From Polyangium sp. 15x6 (GTDB taxonomy: Bacteria; Myxococcota_A; Polyangia; Polyangiales; Polyangiaceae): a stretch of 60,371 nt of DNA. Both the position numbers and the translations under genes were made by a program. This document shows, in pieces, positions 10,615 to 19,898 of this stretch; the first letter of the stretch is position 1; every line of letters starts with the position of its first letter. The stretch lies in the NCBI RefSeq assembly GCF_029960785.1, contig NZ_JASBQE010000073.1, positions 1 through 60,371 on the forward strand, read 5' to 3'. The notes beneath the pieces were generated by a model that saw only the letters and a program-made list of their open reading frames with translations, did no database searches and was not told the origin of the DNA.

Positions 10615-13167
10615 CTAGTTGTTCTGCACGATGATCGCCCCGTACGCGGGCAGCTCGAACGACGTGCCCGTCGCGCCGGAGATGAGCTCCGTCGCGGCGG
10701 CGCCCCAGGTGATCGTCTGCGGCGTCGACTTGCGGCCGAGGACGACCGAGATCGTCTCCGCGCCGCTCTCGAGCCTGTATTCGTAGACGTCGGCCGTGTT
10801 CTTCACGAGCGTGATCGTCGCGGCGAGATCCGTGAACGCCGCGTGCGCCTTCCGGATCGCGACGAGCTTGCGGTAGTGGTGCAAGAGGCTCGACGTATCG
10901 GCCTCTTGCGCGCCCCACGACGCCGGCTCCTGCTCCGACATGAACTTCACGAACGGATAATCCGGGTTCGGCGCGACCGTGATGCCCACGCCCGTGAACG
11001 GCAGCACGTCCTTGTTCGCCTCGTTCGTGGCCGCGGCGTCGATGTTCCAGCCCGTCATCTTGTCGCCGACGAACACGTTCTTCTCGAACCAGCTCATCGG
11101 CTCGCGGATGAGCTCGTCGCGGTCCCAGGACTCGTTGCCGACGTACTTGTCGCGCTTGCCCTTCTTGCCGAACTCCTCGCCGTAATAAATGACCGGCATG
11201 CCAGGCACCGTGAGCACGATCGTCGCGGCCTGCTTCAGCTTCGCCTCGAGCGCCGCGCCCGCGCCCTCGAACTGCGTCGCCGGCCGCTCGAGGTCGTGGT
11301 TCGACAGGAACCGCTCGAGGTAATGGTGCGGGCTGCCGCCATTGCCGCCGGCCGCGAGATCCGCCTGCACCTTGTTCACGTACCCCACGAAATCGACCGC
11401 GTCGCCCGTCTGCCCGTTCACGAAATTGCCAACGATGCTGCGGAACGGGAAGTCGAACTGCGAATCCATGTCGCTGCCGTACGGCAGCATCTCGCCGTAC
11501 TGCGCCGGATCGTCCCAGCGATTCTCGCCCGTCAGGAGCACCGTGGCCGAACCCGCGGGCCGCACGACGTCCTTCTTGACGAAATAGTTGAACTCCTTCC
11601 ACCACACGTGCGTGCCGTGCTTGTCGAGCGAGATCTTCGCGTTGTCGTCGAACTGGTCGATGTGCTTCGACGCGTCGAGCCGATATCCGTCCGCCCCGAG
11701 GTGGATCCAGTGCTCCGAGATCTTCTTCATCTCGGCGCGCACCTCCGGGTTGCGGTAATTGAGCTCCGGCATCGGGCCGCCGAAGATCTGGTGGTAGCAC
11801 TGGTAATTCTTGCACGCCCACATCACGGCCGAGGCGTCCCACGGGTGCCCGTCGGCCAGCATATTCGAATACTGATCGGACCAGACGAACCAGTCGTGGT
11901 ACTTGTCGTACTCGGCGTGCTTCGGATCCGAGCCCGCGATGAACCAGGGGTTCACGTCGGCCACGTGATTCTGCACGAGATCGAGGATGATCTTGATCCC
12001 CGCGGCGTGCGCCGCCTCCGTGAGGTCGGTGAAATCCTTCATCGTGCCGACCGACGGATCGATATCGTAGAAATCCGTCGTATCGTAGCCGTGGTAGCTC
12101 TTCGCCTTGAACACCGGCGTCATCCAGATCGCGTCCGCGCCGAGATCCTTCAGGTACGGCAGCGCCTTGCGCAGACCGACGAGATCCCCGATGCCGTCCG
12201 TCTTCGTCTCGTCGATGCCGCTCTCCGTCTTCGAATCACCGACCGCCTTCGTCGCGCCGCCGTCCGCGAACGTGCGCACGATGAGCTGGTACATGATCCC
12301 CTTGCCGCCCCACGACGCCCAGTCGGCCGCGTCCGTGATCGTCGAATACGAGATCGGCGTCAGGTCGAGCACGTCCGACGTGTCCTCGAGCTTCTGCCCA
12401 TTCACGTCGAGCGCCGTCGTGATCTTGTAATGGACGGCCTGACCGGGCGTGAGCCCCGTGATCACGAGGCCATTTTTGTTGATGTCGTCCGCGGCCGTCC
12501 ACGTCGCCTTCTTGTCGAGCGCATCCGGCGCCGCGCCATACTCGACCGTCCCTGTCGAGCCCTTCGCCACGCGGAACATCATCCGCACGCTGCCATTGCC
12601 GAGGTCGATGAAATCCTTCGGCCGCGAGATCTCGTACGCCGGCCCCCCCGCCGCCGGCGGCTTCGTGGAGACAGCCTGGCCCTGCGTGATCCAGCACTCG
12701 GCGATGTTCGGATCCTGCGCGTTCTTCGTGAGGTCGGTGAAACGAACCCCCGTCTCGACGTCCTTCTTGCAATTGCCGTTCGAGCATTGCACCGGGATGA
12801 GCCCGAGCCACGCGTCGTCCGCCTCGCCGGTCACGGTCACCCGCACGTCGGTGTACACGCCGAACTCGTCGGTCCCGTCGAACACCTGCGGCGATCCCCA
12901 CGCCGGCGACGTCGAGCCCGCGCCCCAGAAATGCACGCCCCACGACTTCGGATCACCGCCGTCCTGCAGCCGATAGTGGATCCGCACGAAGCTCTCTTGC
13001 GTGCTCCCGCCCGCGCCGCCCATACCGCCGCCCGCGCCGCCCGTATTCGTGGTGAGCCCCGATCCGCCCGTCCCGCCGGTGTTGAGATCCTCGCCCTCGC
13101 ACCCCGCAGCAATCGCGAGGAGGCAAGCGAACGAACCGAGGACCGAATAACCAAGAAATCGTCTCAT
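10615..13167 (-). CDS. Alpha-amylase family (GH13) lipoprotein with pullulanase-type N-terminal module
   Basis: An 850-residue exported glycoside hydrolase that should cut alpha-1,4-glucans such as starch or glycogen outside the cell. The start is ATG 13167, supported by GGGAG just upstream; a longer reading adds 20 non-signal residues. Lipobox AIAAGC puts the lipidated cysteine at 23, followed by a Gly/Thr-rich linker. Residues 58-170 resemble the pullulanase-associated carbohydrate-binding module and 175-275 are fibronectin-III-like. The GH13 barrel runs from about 290, with nucleophile D498 (GYRLDASKH), acid/base E548 (TGENRWD) and D625 (LSNHD), and DLVQNH as conserved region I. A beta-sandwich C-domain ends the protein. 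All catalytic residues are present. Alpha-amylase and neopullulanase activity cannot be told apart here. Confidence 0.9.
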   Translation of the reverse strand: MRRFLGYSVLGSFACLLAIAAGCEGEDLNTGGTGGSGLTTNTGGAGGGMGGAGGSTQESFVRIHYRLQDGGDPKSWGVHFWGAGSTSPAWGSPQVFDGTDEFGVYTDVRVTVTGEADDAWLGLIPVQCSNGNCKKDVETGVRFTDLTKNAQDPNIAECWITQGQAVSTKPPAAGGPAYEISRPKDFIDLGNGSVRMMFRVAKGSTGTVEYGAAPDALDKKATWTAADDINKNGLVITGLTPGQAVHYKITTALDVNGQKLEDTSDVLDLTPISYSTITDAADWASWGGKGIMYQLIVRTFADGGATKAVGDSKTESGIDETKTDGIGDLVGLRKALPYLKDLGADAIWMTPVFKAKSYHGYDTTDFYDIDPSVGTMKDFTDLTEAAHAAGIKIILDLVQNHVADVNPWFIAGSDPKHAEYDKYHDWFVWSDQYSNMLADGHPWDASAVMWACKNYQCYHQIFGGPMPELNYRNPEVRAEMKKISEHWIHLGADGYRLDASKHIDQFDDNAKISLDKHGTHVWWKEFNYFVKKDVVRPAGSATVLLTGENRWDDPAQYGEMLPYGSDMDSQFDFPFRSIVGNFVNGQTGDAVDFVGYVNKVQADLAAGGNGGSPHHYLERFLSNHDLERPATQFEGAGAALEAKLKQAATIVLTVPGMPVIYYGEEFGKKGKRDKYVGNESWDRDELIREPMSWFEKNVFVGDKMTGWNIDAAATNEANKDVLPFTGVGITVAPNPDYPFVKFMSEQEPASWGAQEADTSSLLHHYRKLVAIRKAHAAFTDLAATITLVKNTADVYEYRLESGAETISVVLGRKSTPQTITWGAAATELISGATGTSFELPAYGAIIVQNN

Positions 13168-13292
13168 CGTGATCTCCCGTCTCTGTCGAAGCCGTCCCGG
13201 ACCCGCGAATACACCTTCGCACCGCATTCACGGACGGTCGCACATGATGCGATCCACGCACTGGATGTCAAGCGAGGAGTCGGACGCCCGTG

Positions 13293-14792
13293 TTATGGCG
13301 AATTCCTGCGCGAACCGCGCCGACTTCGGGTCACCGCCAATACCACGCCGATCGTGCCGCAGAGCCCCGCGCCCGCGCCGAGCCCGAAGCCGAGCAAGAA
13401 TCGCTTTCCCCCGCCGGCCCCGTCCGGACGCGGCTTCGCGACGACCCCGGCAGCAGGCACGGAATCGCGCAACATCGCTGAAAGATAGACCTTCCCCCGC
13501 GGCACCTCGGACGACGGCGCGGCCGGCCGCACGCTCGAAAGGTCCGCGCTCGGCGGTCCGCCCCAGATGTCGAAATCGGGGCTCGGGCACGTCACCGGGC
13601 CCTGCCAGCGATGACGAAGGACGTAACGCCCCTGAAATGTGCTCACCTCCGCGGGCACCGCGGCCTGCCCCTCGCCGCCGCGCCCGCCCTGGATCGGCGG
13701 CGCGACCCGCAAAACGAGGTCCTCGCCAAGCGCTTCCTTGCGATAACGCGCGTGAAGCCGCGAATGCACGATCATCCCCGACGGCGCGCCCAGCAATCGC
13801 TTTTCCTCGGGCGAAAGCAAGGGCCCCGGGCACGGATCACACGACCCCGCGTCCCACGCGTATTCGGTCACGAACGCGCCGGGATTCTTGTCGAGCGTCG
13901 CGTCGAAGAGCGACGCGTAGAACTCGCCGAATCGCGCGCGGGCCGCCCCGTCGACCTCGACGTTCGTGGGGATCGTGAGGTTCGGGTAATTCGCGGCCTC
14001 GTACCTGTCCTCCGCGAGCACGTGCACCACGAGGTCCTGCGTGCCCGCCGAGCTCGAGAGCCCGAGACGCAAAGGCAGCCGGACCGCCTCTGCGTCGAAT
14101 TCGAATTGAATGGGCGGTGGCATGGCGCGGCCGTTCCGCATATCGTCCTTCGAGAGTTGGATGTCCGCCACGAGGAATTTCCACCCGACCTCCTTGTACG
14201 AGCGCAGCACGGCCACGACGTTCTCCGGGATGCGATTGCGATACTCGAGCCAAGGCTCCAGGTCGGATGCCTCAACGACCGTGGCGGAGGCCCCGAATGG
14301 CGCGTCGATCTGGACGCGGGACGTTTCCTGGGCGCGGGGACGCGTAACGCCCTCGTCCGGCAGCGCGCTCGGGCCGCCCTCCTTGTCGCGGGCCGCGATC
14401 GAGGCGATGTCCGCGTAGGTGCAGGGATCCTGCTGCCAGGATTCGACGAGCCGCGGCGCGCTGATCACATCGAGCCGCTCGAAGATGTCGCTCGGGAGCC
14501 TCTTCACCGCGTCGCGGTCGAGCGTGGCCGGCACGGGCACGATCATCTCGACATCGAAGGTCCTAGGCCCCCCGTACATCTCGTCGACAGCGGAGGGCTC
14601 GGCCGAGTCGGTGTGGTCGATTTGCATCTGCATCGACATGACGGTGCGCGTCCCGCGCCGCGCGATCACCACGGTCGTCGCGCCGTTCGTGATCTTCGCG
14701 TCCCTCTTACCCAGGAAGTAGCCCGGGGATGCTTCGGCCGACGAAGCCGCCGCCGTCAACAAGGCCCACGCGAAGACGCCCGCCGCGCGCAT
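13293..14792 (-). CDS. DUF2330-like exported protein with C-terminal membrane anchor
   Basis: A 499-residue protein with an N-terminal signal peptide (about 1-22) and a C-terminal hydrophobic segment at about 465-488 followed by basic residues, so a periplasmic or surface domain held by a tail anchor. The pattern of an early segment rich in Val/Thr around TTVVIARRGTRTVMSMQMQ, many dispersed aromatic and Asp/Pro residues, and the cysteine pair DPCPGP fits the DUF2330 proteins common in myxobacteria. This assignment is from memory of the family pattern and no function is known. It is divergent from the 14877 gene across 84 bases, so a two-way promoter probably lies there. Confidence 0.75.
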   Translation of the reverse strand: MRAAGVFAWALLTAAASSAEASPGYFLGKRDAKITNGATTVVIARRGTRTVMSMQMQIDHTDSAEPSAVDEMYGGPRTFDVEMIVPVPATLDRDAVKRLPSDIFERLDVISAPRLVESWQQDPCTYADIASIAARDKEGGPSALPDEGVTRPRAQETSRVQIDAPFGASATVVEASDLEPWLEYRNRIPENVVAVLRSYKEVGWKFLVADIQLSKDDMRNGRAMPPPIQFEFDAEAVRLPLRLGLSSSAGTQDLVVHVLAEDRYEAANYPNLTIPTNVEVDGAARARFGEFYASLFDATLDKNPGAFVTEYAWDAGSCDPCPGPLLSPEEKRLLGAPSGMIVHSRLHARYRKEALGEDLVLRVAPPIQGGRGGEGQAAVPAEVSTFQGRYVLRHRWQGPVTCPSPDFDIWGGPPSADLSSVRPAAPSSEVPRGKVYLSAMLRDSVPAAGVVAKPRPDGAGGGKRFLLGFGLGAGAGLCGTIGVVLAVTRSRRGSRRNSP

Positions 14793-14876
14793 GCCGTGCA
14801 GGGTATCGACGGCCGCGTCGCGTTGTCACGGTTTTTCCCTCGCGGCGCGGGGCCCTGTCCGGATACCCTGCGCGAC

Positions 14877-17126
14877 GTGGCTGACAAGGACGCCTCGGGG
14901 AGCCCCGAAGAGCGAGCCCGCCGCGCGTCCCGACGCACGCGGCAAAACCTCGCCGTCGCGACGATTGCGCTCGTCGTGCCGATCGCCGTCGCGCTCGTCC
15001 TGCTCGCCGAATCCGAGGCGGGGCTCGTGCGGGTCGCCTTCTTCAACCTGCACCTCGCCGAGCCGCGCGGCGCGCTCGCCGTGGGCTTCGGCCTTGGATT
15101 CGCGCTCGCCGCGACCGTCGCCCTCAGCCGCTTCGTCGCGGATCGGCGCGCCTCCGCGTCGCTCTTCTGCCTCCCGCCCGCCTTCCTCGCGGCCACGACC
15201 CTCGCCACCGCGATCGCGTGGATGCCGGATCCGCTGGCCAAGATGCCCGATCTCGCGTTCGGCGACCGCGCGCGTGCCGCGGCCTCCGCGCTGATGCTCC
15301 GCGCCTCCCTCTTCGACGCGGGCCTTCTCGTCGCGTCGATCTCGCTCGGCATCGCCGCGCTCGCGCTCCGGCCCCAGCGCGCGACGGCGTCGATCAACAA
15401 GGACAAACGCCCCCTCGCCGCGCTCGTCGTCGCCACGCTCTCCCTCCTGGCGGCGGCGCTCTTTGCGCGCTTCCTCGGCAAGGATGACCTCGGCCGCGAC
15501 GCGGTCGGCAGCTGGGTCGCGGCGCTGCCCGCGGGCATGGGCCTCGTCGCCGTGGTGCTCGGCGCCTCGCGGACGAACCGCGGCGACGGGTATGCCGCCA
15601 CGCGCCTGCTCGCCGCCGCGTGCGCCGGCATCGGCGGCGTCCTCCTCGCAGCGCTCGCGCCTGCGATGGGCGAGGTCATCGCCATTTCGACGCCCGGCAC
15701 CACCCTCTCCGAGCTCGACCGCGCCGCGCGTGGCCTCCGCCGCACGACCGTCGAGCTCGCGGCCGCGGGCGCGCTCTTCGCCGTCCCGATCGTCCTCACG
15801 ACGCTCGTCGCGATGCCGCCGCGTGGCCTCTCGGGCGCCCTCTCCCGCGCGCGGCCCGCCTTGCTCGTCACATTCCTCCTCGCGCTCGCGCCGGCCCTCT
15901 TCGTGCTCCCCACGAATGCCGCGCTCCGCCACATCGAATCGCTCATCGTCGACCAGACCCGCCTCGCCGCGAACCCCGGCGTCACGATCGCGGACCCGTC
16001 CTTGCCCGCGGGCGCGCTCGTCGTGGATCTCGCGAGCCCCTTCCCGACCGAGCTCCCGCCCACGACCCCCGCGTATGTCGTGCTCGGCTGGCAGTTTGCC
16101 CCGGCGCGCTGGGAGGACGGCGTGCCCGTGCGCCTCGACGGCCTCGAAGAGAGCACGTACGACCTCCTCCTCGACGGCCCCTACCTCAGCGCGCCCCTGC
16201 GCGTCTCGCTGCCCGATCCGCGCATCGGCGCCCGGATCACCATGCCCGCCATCCCGCTCGCGCCGCCTCACCTCGGGCCGGCCGAGCCCACCCATGTCGA
16301 TCCCGAGGCGGCCATCCTGCCTCCGACCGGGTACCTCGACGTCGACGCGACGGCGCCCGACACCTTCGTCCTCCAGTGGCGTATCGCCGACATCGCCAAG
16401 GTGCAGCGCCGCGTGCCTCGCGAGGACGCGGACGGCCAGCGGTATCCGACGCTCACCGCGGCGGTACACGAGATGTGGACGGCCCACGGCGCGCACCGCG
16501 ACCCGCAGGACCGGAAGCGAGACCGCGTGATGATCCGTTTGTCGCCGCGCTCGTCGCTCGCAAAGGCGCACGCCGTCATCGCCGCGGTGCTCTCGCTCGA
16601 ACGCACGATCAAGACGTCCCACGGCGAAGAGCGCTCGATCCCGCTCTTCGAAGTGACGGTCGCCGAGCCCCTCGCGCCGCGCCCGCAGATGCAGCTCCCG
16701 CCCCCTGCCGCCCCCGAGGATCCGGAGCGGGAGACGGAGACGGAGACGGAGACGTCGGAGCAGCCCGAGGTGCTCTCGTTCTTCGGCAAACTCGGGCGCG
16801 AGGACGCCGACGCGCGGCTCGCCGTCCTCCGCGCCTCGGTCGAAGACTGCTACCGGGACCATGTCGAGACCCACGGCCCGGAGAGGCTCGAACCGATCGT
16901 TCGGTTCCTCGTGGGGGCCGACGGATTCGTCGGCAACGTGAGCGTCAACGCGACCTCCGCGCTCGACAGCCCTCGCGTCGCGCCCTTCACCGGATGCGTG
17001 GGTCACGCCACGCGCCAGCTCACGTTCCCCGAGCCGGAAGACGGCTCCTACGCTGGAATCGTCATGAAGTTCCACCTGGGACCTCCACCGCAGGAGACCT
17101 CGGGCTTTCCCGCGGGCCCGCCCTGA
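14877..17126 (+). CDS. Polytopic envelope protein with AgmX/TonB-like C-terminal domain
   Basis: A 749-residue protein. I place the start at GTG 14877 because the frame upstream is antisense to the DUF2330 gene; no clear ribosome site helps. About ten hydrophobic segments fill residues 20-370. The periplasmic half follows: around 535-580 a stretch (IRLSPRSSLAKAH and on) looks like ExbD/TolR-type proteins, then a Pro/Glu/Thr linker with repeated ET, then about 640-735 a domain with two cysteines (VEDCYRDH and TGCVGHA) and a GNVSVN turn, as in AgmX/PglI C-termini of gliding-motility and TonB-related proteins. A role in energy-coupled envelope work is possible but inferred. Confidence 0.74.
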   Translation: MADKDASGSPEERARRASRRTRQNLAVATIALVVPIAVALVLLAESEAGLVRVAFFNLHLAEPRGALAVGFGLGFALAATVALSRFVADRRASASLFCLPPAFLAATTLATAIAWMPDPLAKMPDLAFGDRARAAASALMLRASLFDAGLLVASISLGIAALALRPQRATASINKDKRPLAALVVATLSLLAAALFARFLGKDDLGRDAVGSWVAALPAGMGLVAVVLGASRTNRGDGYAATRLLAAACAGIGGVLLAALAPAMGEVIAISTPGTTLSELDRAARGLRRTTVELAAAGALFAVPIVLTTLVAMPPRGLSGALSRARPALLVTFLLALAPALFVLPTNAALRHIESLIVDQTRLAANPGVTIADPSLPAGALVVDLASPFPTELPPTTPAYVVLGWQFAPARWEDGVPVRLDGLEESTYDLLLDGPYLSAPLRVSLPDPRIGARITMPAIPLAPPHLGPAEPTHVDPEAAILPPTGYLDVDATAPDTFVLQWRIADIAKVQRRVPREDADGQRYPTLTAAVHEMWTAHGAHRDPQDRKRDRVMIRLSPRSSLAKAHAVIAAVLSLERTIKTSHGEERSIPLFEVTVAEPLAPRPQMQLPPPAAPEDPERETETETETSEQPEVLSFFGKLGREDADARLAVLRASVEDCYRDHVETHGPERLEPIVRFLVGADGFVGNVSVNATSALDSPRVAPFTGCVGHATRQLTFPEPEDGSYAGIVMKFHLGPPPQETSGFPAGPP

Positions 17127-17204
17127 TCGGCCCAAGCCGGACCGCACGGCTGGGTTCCATCGCCACCGCCGGCGCACGAGAGCCCTCGCCGGCCCGAGGT
17201 GACG

Positions 17205-18551
17205 ATGCACCGCCTGCTCGTCGTGTCGCCGCTCCTCGCGTTCGTCGCGGGGTGTGACGGCGTCACGTACTGGAATCCGCCCGAGGTCCCTCCCTCTGCG
17301 CCCCTCACCGTCGAGGAGTACGTCGTCCTCCGCGAGCACGAGGACACGATCGAGCGCGTCGTCAACATGACCGGCGATCTCGCGCTGCAGGAGCGCGTCG
17401 CCGCGCGTGGCCTGCGGCTCGTCGACGTGGCCTGGGAAGACACGGGCCGCGCCGTCGGCTCCTCGCTCGGCCCGAACATCTCGGACCTCACGCTGGAGAT
17501 CCGCCGAAGACGCACGACCGGCGAATGGGCGGACGCGCTCATGCCCGTCGTTCGATATCCGAATTTCTCCGACCGCACGGCCGACGTCCCCTCCGATCGG
17601 TTTTTCCTACGTGTCGGCAACGAACGCGGCGCGCCGCTCCACACGATCTCCCTGCTCGATGCCCTGCACGACCTCCGCAAGATCGTCTCGAGCCCCGAGA
17701 GCCTCACCGGCGTCGACGACACGCGCACGCCGCTCGACCTCTCGGCCCCGCGCGACTCCCATTTCCTCGTCAGCGCGCAGGCCGTCTTCCTCCCGATCCC
17801 GCGCCTCGGCCAGGCCACGTTTCACCCCGTCGTCTTCAATTACCAATCGGCGCCCGGCTCCCCCGCCGTGCTCGTCCTCCTGGCGACACGCGAGGGCACG
17901 AGCGTGAAGGTCATCGAAAACCGCAGCGAAGACCGCTCCGTGCAAGGGTACGGGCAGGAGCTCTACTTCAATGAAAATGGCAGCCGCGCCGCCTTCACGG
18001 CCGAGCGCCGGAGCGACGTCGCGGCGCGGATCGAGTCTCGGGGCGGACCGCGCACCGAATCCGAGCAGAGCGCCCTCGGCCGCGGCGCCGACCTCCTCGC
18101 CTTGATCCAGGTCCCGCTCGTGCACGAGCACCGGGGCGCCCTCGGGGGTTTGTCCTCCTCGGACGAAGGATATGGCTACGAATTCTCGGACGACCCCCTC
18201 GCGGCGGGCGGATTCGGCCCGAACGACGCGACGATCCGCGTCCGCCCGGGTCCCGTGCGCAGCGACCTCGAACGCGCGGTCCTCGGCCACGGCCCGCGGC
18301 TCGGCCCGTTCCTCGAAGGCCACGGCGGCCCCCTCGTCCGCGACGAACGCTTCCCGATCCGCATCACCGTGCAATTCTACAAGGCGACGAGCGACGGCGT
18401 GGTGACCGACGCGGACCTCGACGCGATCGCGCGCAACATCGGGAGCGCCTACGCGCACGCCGACTTCGTCGGCTCGCTGGTCCTCCCGCCGGGAGACCCG
18501 AACCGGCCGACGGCGTGGCAGACGATGCCGGGGGAATGGTTTCCTTGGTAA
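17205..18551 (+). CDS. Lipoprotein of unknown function
   Basis: A 448-residue lipoprotein. ATG 17205 is preferred over the in-frame GTG at 17199 because GAGG lies five bases upstream of it. The signal peptide ends in the lipobox FVAGC, with the lipidated cysteine at 17. The mature protein is mixed alpha/beta in character with no known motif. It contains a long Arg/Glu-rich middle (around 265-300) and a Gly/Pro-rich loop near 340. It follows the AgmX-like gene by 78 bases in the same direction and may share its transcript. Its stop faces the PFKFB-like gene with only 3 bases between. Confidence 0.75.
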   Translation: MHRLLVVSPLLAFVAGCDGVTYWNPPEVPPSAPLTVEEYVVLREHEDTIERVVNMTGDLALQERVAARGLRLVDVAWEDTGRAVGSSLGPNISDLTLEIRRRRTTGEWADALMPVVRYPNFSDRTADVPSDRFFLRVGNERGAPLHTISLLDALHDLRKIVSSPESLTGVDDTRTPLDLSAPRDSHFLVSAQAVFLPIPRLGQATFHPVVFNYQSAPGSPAVLVLLATREGTSVKVIENRSEDRSVQGYGQELYFNENGSRAAFTAERRSDVAARIESRGGPRTESEQSALGRGADLLALIQVPLVHEHRGALGGLSSSDEGYGYEFSDDPLAAGGFGPNDATIRVRPGPVRSDLERAVLGHGPRLGPFLEGHGGPLVRDERFPIRITVQFYKATSDGVVTDADLDAIARNIGSAYAHADFVGSLVLPPGDPNRPTAWQTMPGEWFPW

Positions 18552-18554
18552 AAC

Positions 18555-19844
18555 CTATCCCCCCGCCCCCTGATCCTCCACGTTCGGCGGCAGCGCGAAT
18601 CGTTTCTCCTCGCAACCATACGCCGTCGGCGTCAACTGGATCACCGTGTGCAGCGGCACGCTGATCGACGGACACTCGCTCGGCGGCCGGTCCATCAGGT
18701 ACGCGTAAATCGCCCGGAGCACCGCCTGGTGCGCGATCACCAGCGTCGGCGACCGCTGCCGTTCGAGCTGGATGATCACCGGATCGAGCCTCTGGATCAC
18801 GTCCTCGTACGACTCGCCGCGCGGATATCGATATCGGAATTTGTCGGCGCTCCGCGCGGCCCACACGTCCGGCATCTCGAGCCGCACCTGGTCGTACGTC
18901 ATCCCGTCGCACACGCCCGCGTCGATCTCGTCGAGCGCGCGCCAGGTCCGCGGCGATCGCGTGATCTTCGTTGCCGTCGAGATCGTCCGCCGCAGCGTGC
19001 TCGTCCACACGGCGACCTCCTGATCCCGCGGCGCGTTTTTCCGGACGAACTCCGCCAGGTGCTTCGCGTATTCCTCGCCCGCGGGGGACAGCTCGGGATC
19101 GCCGCCGATCCGGCCGTGCCGGTTGTAGTCGCTCTGCCCGTGCCGCGTGAGCCAGATCGGACGCGGCGAGACGTGCAGATCGATGAGCAGCGGCGCGAGG
19201 CGCGCGGGCAGGTAGCCGTGGATCCGGTTCAGGATCACCTGGCGGCCGACGTCGATGATCTTGATGTAGCTCTGGTTCGGATCATCGAGCGTCTCGTACA
19301 TGCTCTCGTAGTGGGCGATGCGGCGCAGGAAATCCTGCGCCGCCGCGTCCGGGTCCATGTCGACGTAGTCCGGCGACTTGAGCTTCGTGTCGCGGACGTT
19401 CGCCTCGATCACACCCGGGTCGTTGCAGAACGACTCGATGAAGACGACGGGCAGGCCCTCCTTGCGGCACCGCTCCTCGACGAAACGCCTGCGCTCCTTC
19501 GTGCTGTTCGTCGCGTCGAAGATGCCGACCTCGCCGCCCTCGCGCAGCCACGCGAGCATGTCGTCGAGCGCCGTCATGGCGAGGTCGTGCAGCACCTGCC
19601 GGCCTTCTTTGTTCGTCGGCGCGAAGAAGTCGGCTGGCTGGCTCGCGCCGATCTGCCGGCGGCGGTAGCTGCCCACGTTGAACACGCGGGTCGGATGACC
19701 GAGCCAGCTCAGGTAACGCGCCACGCGGCGCCCGATGTACGTTTTTCCCCGCGCGGGGAGGCCGACCATGGATAGGACGGTCGTCGCCTTGTCTCGCTCG
19801 CCCGGCACCCTTTTGCTCCGTACCCCCGACACGGCACGCTCCAT
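18555..19844 (-). CDS. Bifunctional 6-phosphofructo-2-kinase / fructose-2,6-bisphosphatase (eukaryote-like)
   Basis: A 429-residue two-domain enzyme. The kinase half (about 20-222) has Walker A GLPARGKT at 28-35 and FDATNST at 109-115, the pattern of the 6-phosphofructo-2-kinase/AAA fold. The phosphatase half (about 228-420) is a histidine phosphatase: LTRHGQS with catalytic H235, acid E306 in LDEIDAGVCDGM, and H372 in IAHQAV. Wording such as FRYRYPRGESYED and PLHTVIQLTPTAYGC matches animal and fungal PFKFB closely, so this should make and break fructose-2,6-bisphosphate, a regulator of glycolysis, though bacterial targets of that molecule are not established. In eukaryotic enzymes the phosphatase motif reads RHGES; here Gln replaces Glu. 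Length fits the catalytic core without the eukaryotic N-terminal regulatory part. Confidence 0.92.
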   Translation of the reverse strand: MERAVSGVRSKRVPGERDKATTVLSMVGLPARGKTYIGRRVARYLSWLGHPTRVFNVGSYRRRQIGASQPADFFAPTNKEGRQVLHDLAMTALDDMLAWLREGGEVGIFDATNSTKERRRFVEERCRKEGLPVVFIESFCNDPGVIEANVRDTKLKSPDYVDMDPDAAAQDFLRRIAHYESMYETLDDPNQSYIKIIDVGRQVILNRIHGYLPARLAPLLIDLHVSPRPIWLTRHGQSDYNRHGRIGGDPELSPAGEEYAKHLAEFVRKNAPRDQEVAVWTSTLRRTISTATKITRSPRTWRALDEIDAGVCDGMTYDQVRLEMPDVWAARSADKFRYRYPRGESYEDVIQRLDPVIIQLERQRSPTLVIAHQAVLRAIYAYLMDRPPSECPSISVPLHTVIQLTPTAYGCEEKRFALPPNVEDQGAGG

Positions 19845-19898
19845 ACCGCCCTACGGCGAAGGGGGGAAGCACGAACCGAAGGCGTAACGGACGCTCGT

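Noticed and set aside
10120-13488. A 1122-residue plus-strand frame
   Set aside because: Antisense to the amylase lipoprotein, whose catalytic motifs are intact on the minus strand.
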